NCBI GenBank assembly: GCA_016283275.1
Contig: JAEEMP010000123.1
Location: forward strand, 1-33,133
Source: Lachnospiraceae bacterium
GTDB lineage: Bacteria > Bacillota > Clostridia > Lachnospirales > Lachnospiraceae
Direction of reading: 5' to 3'
Length of the DNA stretch: 33,133 nucleotides
In this document: positions 30,229 through 33,133 of the stretch, piece by piece
Layout: every line of letters begins with the position of its first letter
Position numbering within the stretch: position 1 is the stretch's first letter
The notes under the pieces: model-generated
Seen by the model: only the letters and a program-made list of their open reading frames with translations
Told to the model about the DNA's origin: nothing
Databases searched by the model: none
Translations under genes and position numbers: made by a program

Positions 30229-33133
30229 GCAATGTACGACGAATTTACGTTGAGAAAAAGAAACCCTTTGCCGTAAAGGCACAGGAACTTAAGGAGGAAA
30301 TTTCGGGATTTCTGGGCATAGACGGAGTTACCGATGTAAGGGTATTGATCCGCTATGACGTCGAAAATATATCGGATGAGATATTTACACTCGCATCCAC
30401 GACGGTATTCAGCGAGCCGCCTGTAGATGATATTTATTTTGAAAACCTTAAATTGAACGAAGGAGACAGAGTATTCAGCGTTGAATTCTTGCCCGGACAG
30501 TTCGACCAGCGTGCCGATTCCGCGGTTCAGTGCATACAGTTTCTTAAAGAGGATGAAAATCCGTTAATAAAGACCGCTGTAACATATGTGATAAGCGGTA
30601 ACATTACGGACGATGAATTTGACAGGATAAAGAAGAATTCCATTAACCCCGTCGATTCAAGGGAGACCGGACTTGAGAAGCCTTTGACTTTAAAGACAGA
30701 CTTCCCCGAACCCAAGGACGTGGTGATCTTTGACGGGTTTAAGGATATGCAGGAAGACAAGCTTAAAGATCTTTACAAGTCTTTGGGGCTTGCCATGACA
30801 TTTAAGGATTTTCTCCATATCCAGAATTATTTTAAGAATGAAGAAGACAGAGATCCTTCCATGACCGAGATAAGGGTTCTCGATACATACTGGTCGGATC
30901 ACTGCAGACATACAACTTTCTCTACGGAGCTTACAAACGTTGAGTTTGCCGACGGTTATTACAGGACTCCGATAGAGACCACATATCAAAGCTATCTTGA
31001 TACAAGAGCAGAAATCTTTAAGGACAGACCCGATAAGTTTGTGTGTCTTATGGATCTTGCGCTCATCGCAATGAGAAAGCTTAAAAAAGACGGAAAACTT
31101 GACGATCAGGAAGAATCCGATGAGATAAATGCCTGTTCGATAGTCGTACCCGTTGAAGTAAACGGAGTGACTGAAGAATGGCTTATAAGTTTTAAGAACG
31201 AAACACACAACCACCCTACCGAGATCGAACCTTTCGGTGGTGCCGCAACATGTCTGGGCGGTGCCATAAGAGACCCGCTTTCGGGCCGTTCGTATGTATA
31301 TCAGGCGATGCGCGTTACCGGTGCGGCAGATCCTACCGTTCCCGTAACCGAAACACTTAAAGGAAAGTTAAGTCAGAAGAAGCTTGTTAAAGGAGCTGCG
31401 GCAGGTTATTCGTCGTACGGTAACCAGATCGGTCTTGCAACAGGCTATGTAAAAGAAATATACCATCCCGATTACGTTGCAAAGAGAATGGAGATCGGTG
31501 CAGTTATGGGTGCCGCTCCGAGACGCAACGTAATAAGAGAGACATCGGATCCGGGAGATATAATCATTCTTTTGGGCGGCCGTACGGGTCGTGACGGTTG
31601 CGGTGGTGCAACAGGTTCTTCAAAAGTACATACGGAAAGTTCGATCGAGACCTGCGGAGCGGAAGTACAAAAGGGTAATGCTCCTACGGAAAGAAAAATA
31701 CAGAGACTGTTCAGACGTCCCGAGGTTACAAAACTTATCAAGAAGTGCAATGACTTCGGTGCGGGCGGTGTATCCGTTGCTATCGGTGAGCTTGCCGACG
31801 GTCTTAAGGTAAACTTAGACCTTGTACCCAAGAAATACGCAGGCCTTGACGGTACCGAGCTTGCGATCTCCGAATCGCAGGAGAGAATGGCTGTAGTGGT
31901 ATCGCCTGAAGATGCGGACCGTTTCCTTGAGTATGCAAATGAGGAAAACCTTGAAGCCGTCAAGGTTGCCACGGTCACAAAAGAGCCCAGACTTGTACTT
32001 ACATGGAGAGGCAAGGATATAGTCAATCTTTCAAGAGCCTTCCTCGATACGAACGGAGCTCATCAGGAAACAGGCGTATTTGTGGATATGCCCGATGAAA
32101 ATGAGAATTACTTTAAGAAGACGGCTGTACCCGCTGTTGAAGCGGCAGTTAAGCAGGATTCTTTTGCAAATGCATTGAAGGCTTCGCTTTCGGATCTTAA
32201 CGAGTGCTCACAGAAGGGACTTGTCGAGATGTTCGACTCCTCGATCGGTGCGGGCACGGTTACAATGCCTTACGGCGGAAAGAAACAGCTTACAGAGATC
32301 CAGACCATGGTCGCCAAGCTTCCGGTACTTGAAGGTACAAGCGATACCGTTACGATGATGAGTTACGGCTTCGATCCTTATCTTTCAAGCTGGTCGCCTT
32401 ATCACGGTGCGGTTTATGCGGTTCTTTCTTCGATGTCAAAGATCGTTGCGGCAGGCGGTGATGCCAAAAAGATAAGATTTACTTTCCAGGAATATTTCAG
32501 ACGTATGACCGAGGATCCCAAGCGTTGGAGCCAGCCTTTCGCGGCACTTCTCGGCGCTTACGATGCGCAGATAGGATTCGGACTTCCGTCGATAGGCGGT
32601 AAGGATTCAATGTCCGGAACATTTAACGATATCGATGTTCCGCCTACTTTGGTTTCTTTTGCGGTTGATGTGGCAAAAGAAAAAGACGTGATAACTCCCG
32701 AACTTAAGAATGCGGGCGATGTTTTGGTACATTTTGAGATCGAACGCGATGATTACGATATGCCCAACTATGAAAGTACAATGGAACTTTTTGAGGCAAT
32801 ACACAAGCTTTCGGGCGCAGGAAAAATCAAAGCGGCTTATACGCTTGATGCAGGCGGCGTTGCCGTAGCGGCTGCCAAGATGGCATTCGGTAACGGAAAC
32901 GGTGTTAAGTTTGATGAAAGCCTTGAACTTGAAGATCTGTTTAAAAACAACATGGGCGATCTTCTCGTTGAGATGAGCAGATTGGATGCCGAGGATCTTG
33001 ATATCGATCATGAAATTGTCGGCGTTGTTACTGATGACGGAGTATTCTCATTTAAGGGTGATTCCGTTTCGGCTTCCGATGCACTTGATACATGGAAGAA
33101 GCCTCTTGAGAAAATATTCCCCACAAAGGCCAA
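30225..33133 (+). CDS. purL: Phosphoribosylformylglycinamidine synthase, single-chain large form (3' end cut)
   Basis: Converts FGAR to FGAM with ATP and glutamine, feeding PurM. The frame is open from ATG 30225 to the right edge (969 codons). The single-chain enzyme is about 1,240-1,300 residues, so the C-terminal glutaminase domain lies outside. Visible motifs are the N-terminal PurS-like part (VRRIYVEKKKPFAVKAQEL), YWSDHCRHTTF at 222-232, NETHNHPTEIEPFGGAATC from 325, GGRTGRDGCGGATGSSKVH, and the second half with SWSPYHGAVYAV and GLPSIGGKDSMSG. The ribosome site AAAGGAG is 12 bases from the ATG, rather far. No promoter is clear between the tetR terminator and the start. Confidence 0.95.
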   Translation, partial: MGNVRRIYVEKKKPFAVKAQELKEEISGFLGIDGVTDVRVLIRYDVENISDEIFTLASTTVFSEPPVDDIYFENLKLNEGDRVFSVEFLPGQFDQRADSAVQCIQFLKEDENPLIKTAVTYVISGNITDDEFDRIKKNSINPVDSRETGLEKPLTLKTDFPEPKDVVIFDGFKDMQEDKLKDLYKSLGLAMTFKDFLHIQNYFKNEEDRDPSMTEIRVLDTYWSDHCRHTTFSTELTNVEFADGYYRTPIETTYQSYLDTRAEIFKDRPDKFVCLMDLALIAMRKLKKDGKLDDQEESDEINACSIVVPVEVNGVTEEWLISFKNETHNHPTEIEPFGGAATCLGGAIRDPLSGRSYVYQAMRVTGAADPTVPVTETLKGKLSQKKLVKGAAAGYSSYGNQIGLATGYVKEIYHPDYVAKRMEIGAVMGAAPRRNVIRETSDPGDIIILLGGRTGRDGCGGATGSSKVHTESSIETCGAEVQKGNAPTERKIQRLFRRPEVTKLIKKCNDFGAGGVSVAIGELADGLKVNLDLVPKKYAGLDGTELAISESQERMAVVVSPEDADRFLEYANEENLEAVKVATVTKEPRLVLTWRGKDIVNLSRAFLDTNGAHQETGVFVDMPDENENYFKKTAVPAVEAAVKQDSFANALKASLSDLNECSQKGLVEMFDSSIGAGTVTMPYGGKKQLTEIQTMVAKLPVLEGTSDTVTMMSYGFDPYLSSWSPYHGAVYAVLSSMSKIVAAGGDAKKIRFTFQEYFRRMTEDPKRWSQPFAALLGAYDAQIGFGLPSIGGKDSMSGTFNDIDVPPTLVSFAVDVAKEKDVITPELKNAGDVLVHFEIERDDYDMPNYESTMELFEAIHKLSGAGKIKAAYTLDAGGVAVAAAKMAFGNGNGVKFDESLELEDLFKNNMGDLLVEMSRLDAEDLDIDHEIVGVVTDDGVFSFKGDSVSASDALDTWKKPLEKIFPTKA

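Noticed and set aside
31472-32026. Long open frame on the minus strand opposite purL (also 30690-31214 and 32607-33011)
   Set aside because: The plus strand has continuous, well-conserved PurL motifs; these frames have no ribosome site and no family resemblance, so they are antisense shadows.

Overview
The window reads as a chromosomal segment of a strictly anaerobic, low-to-mid-GC Firmicute. It is most likely a Clostridia/Lachnospiraceae (Butyrivibrio/Roseburia-like) bacterium. The basis is an oxygen-sensitive class III ribonucleotide reductase, strong GGAGG ribosome sites, sigma-A promoters, ClpC/RadA/LuxS/CotH homologues and Gram-positive lipoproteins. The genus is an inference from protein flavour; no rRNA gene is present.

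Layout, left to right. (1) 1-1263, minus strand: a PurF-like phosphoribosyltransferase, cut by the left edge, whose glutaminase half lacks the N-terminal cysteine. (2) 1435-2379: a TPR lipoprotein. (3) 2386-5970: nrdD with NrdR-type operator sites and a fused C-terminal redoxin domain, then pyrF. (4) 5994-7631: a CotH-family kinase, converging on an HAD phosphatase (7650-8372) across a shared terminator. (5) 8592-9577: pyrE plus a small membrane protein. (6) 9665-13098: the purE-purM-purN-purD operon. (7) 13140-14672: a membrane-anchored double SH3b protein. (8) 14804-18988: a GntR/YtrA-type regulator, clpC and radA in overlapping order. (9) 19131-21344: an orphan solute-binding lipoprotein. 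(10) 21470-22003: luxS. (11) 22060-24818, minus strand: malQ-hflX, divergent from a LacI-family regulator (25035-26057). (12) 26166-26236: tRNA-Trp, followed by a hairpin-dense 370-base region with no gene. (13) 26609-28888, minus strand: a large protein with a degenerate cyclic-nucleotide-binding domain. (14) 29082-30138: a DUF6508-like protein and a TetR regulator. (15) 30225 to the right edge: purL, incomplete.

The unifying theme is nucleotide supply: purF-like, purE, M, N, D and L for purines, pyrE and pyrF for pyrimidines, and nrdD for deoxynucleotides. These are scattered over several transcription units rather than one operon. Promoters of nrdD and purE share an identical 15-base -10/start motif that resembles an NrdR half-system. 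The remainder is housekeeping (ClpC proteolysis, RadA recombination, HflX ribosome rescue, LuxS methyl cycle) and cell-surface functions.

The most unusual signals are the following. MalQ has its catalytic Asp replaced by Asn. The PurF homologue lacks the glutaminase nucleophile. A terminator hairpin carries a near-perfect promoter in front of gntR-clpC. The LacI promoter has an inverted repeat filling its spacer. A structured element with 14-base inverted repeats lies behind tRNA-Trp.
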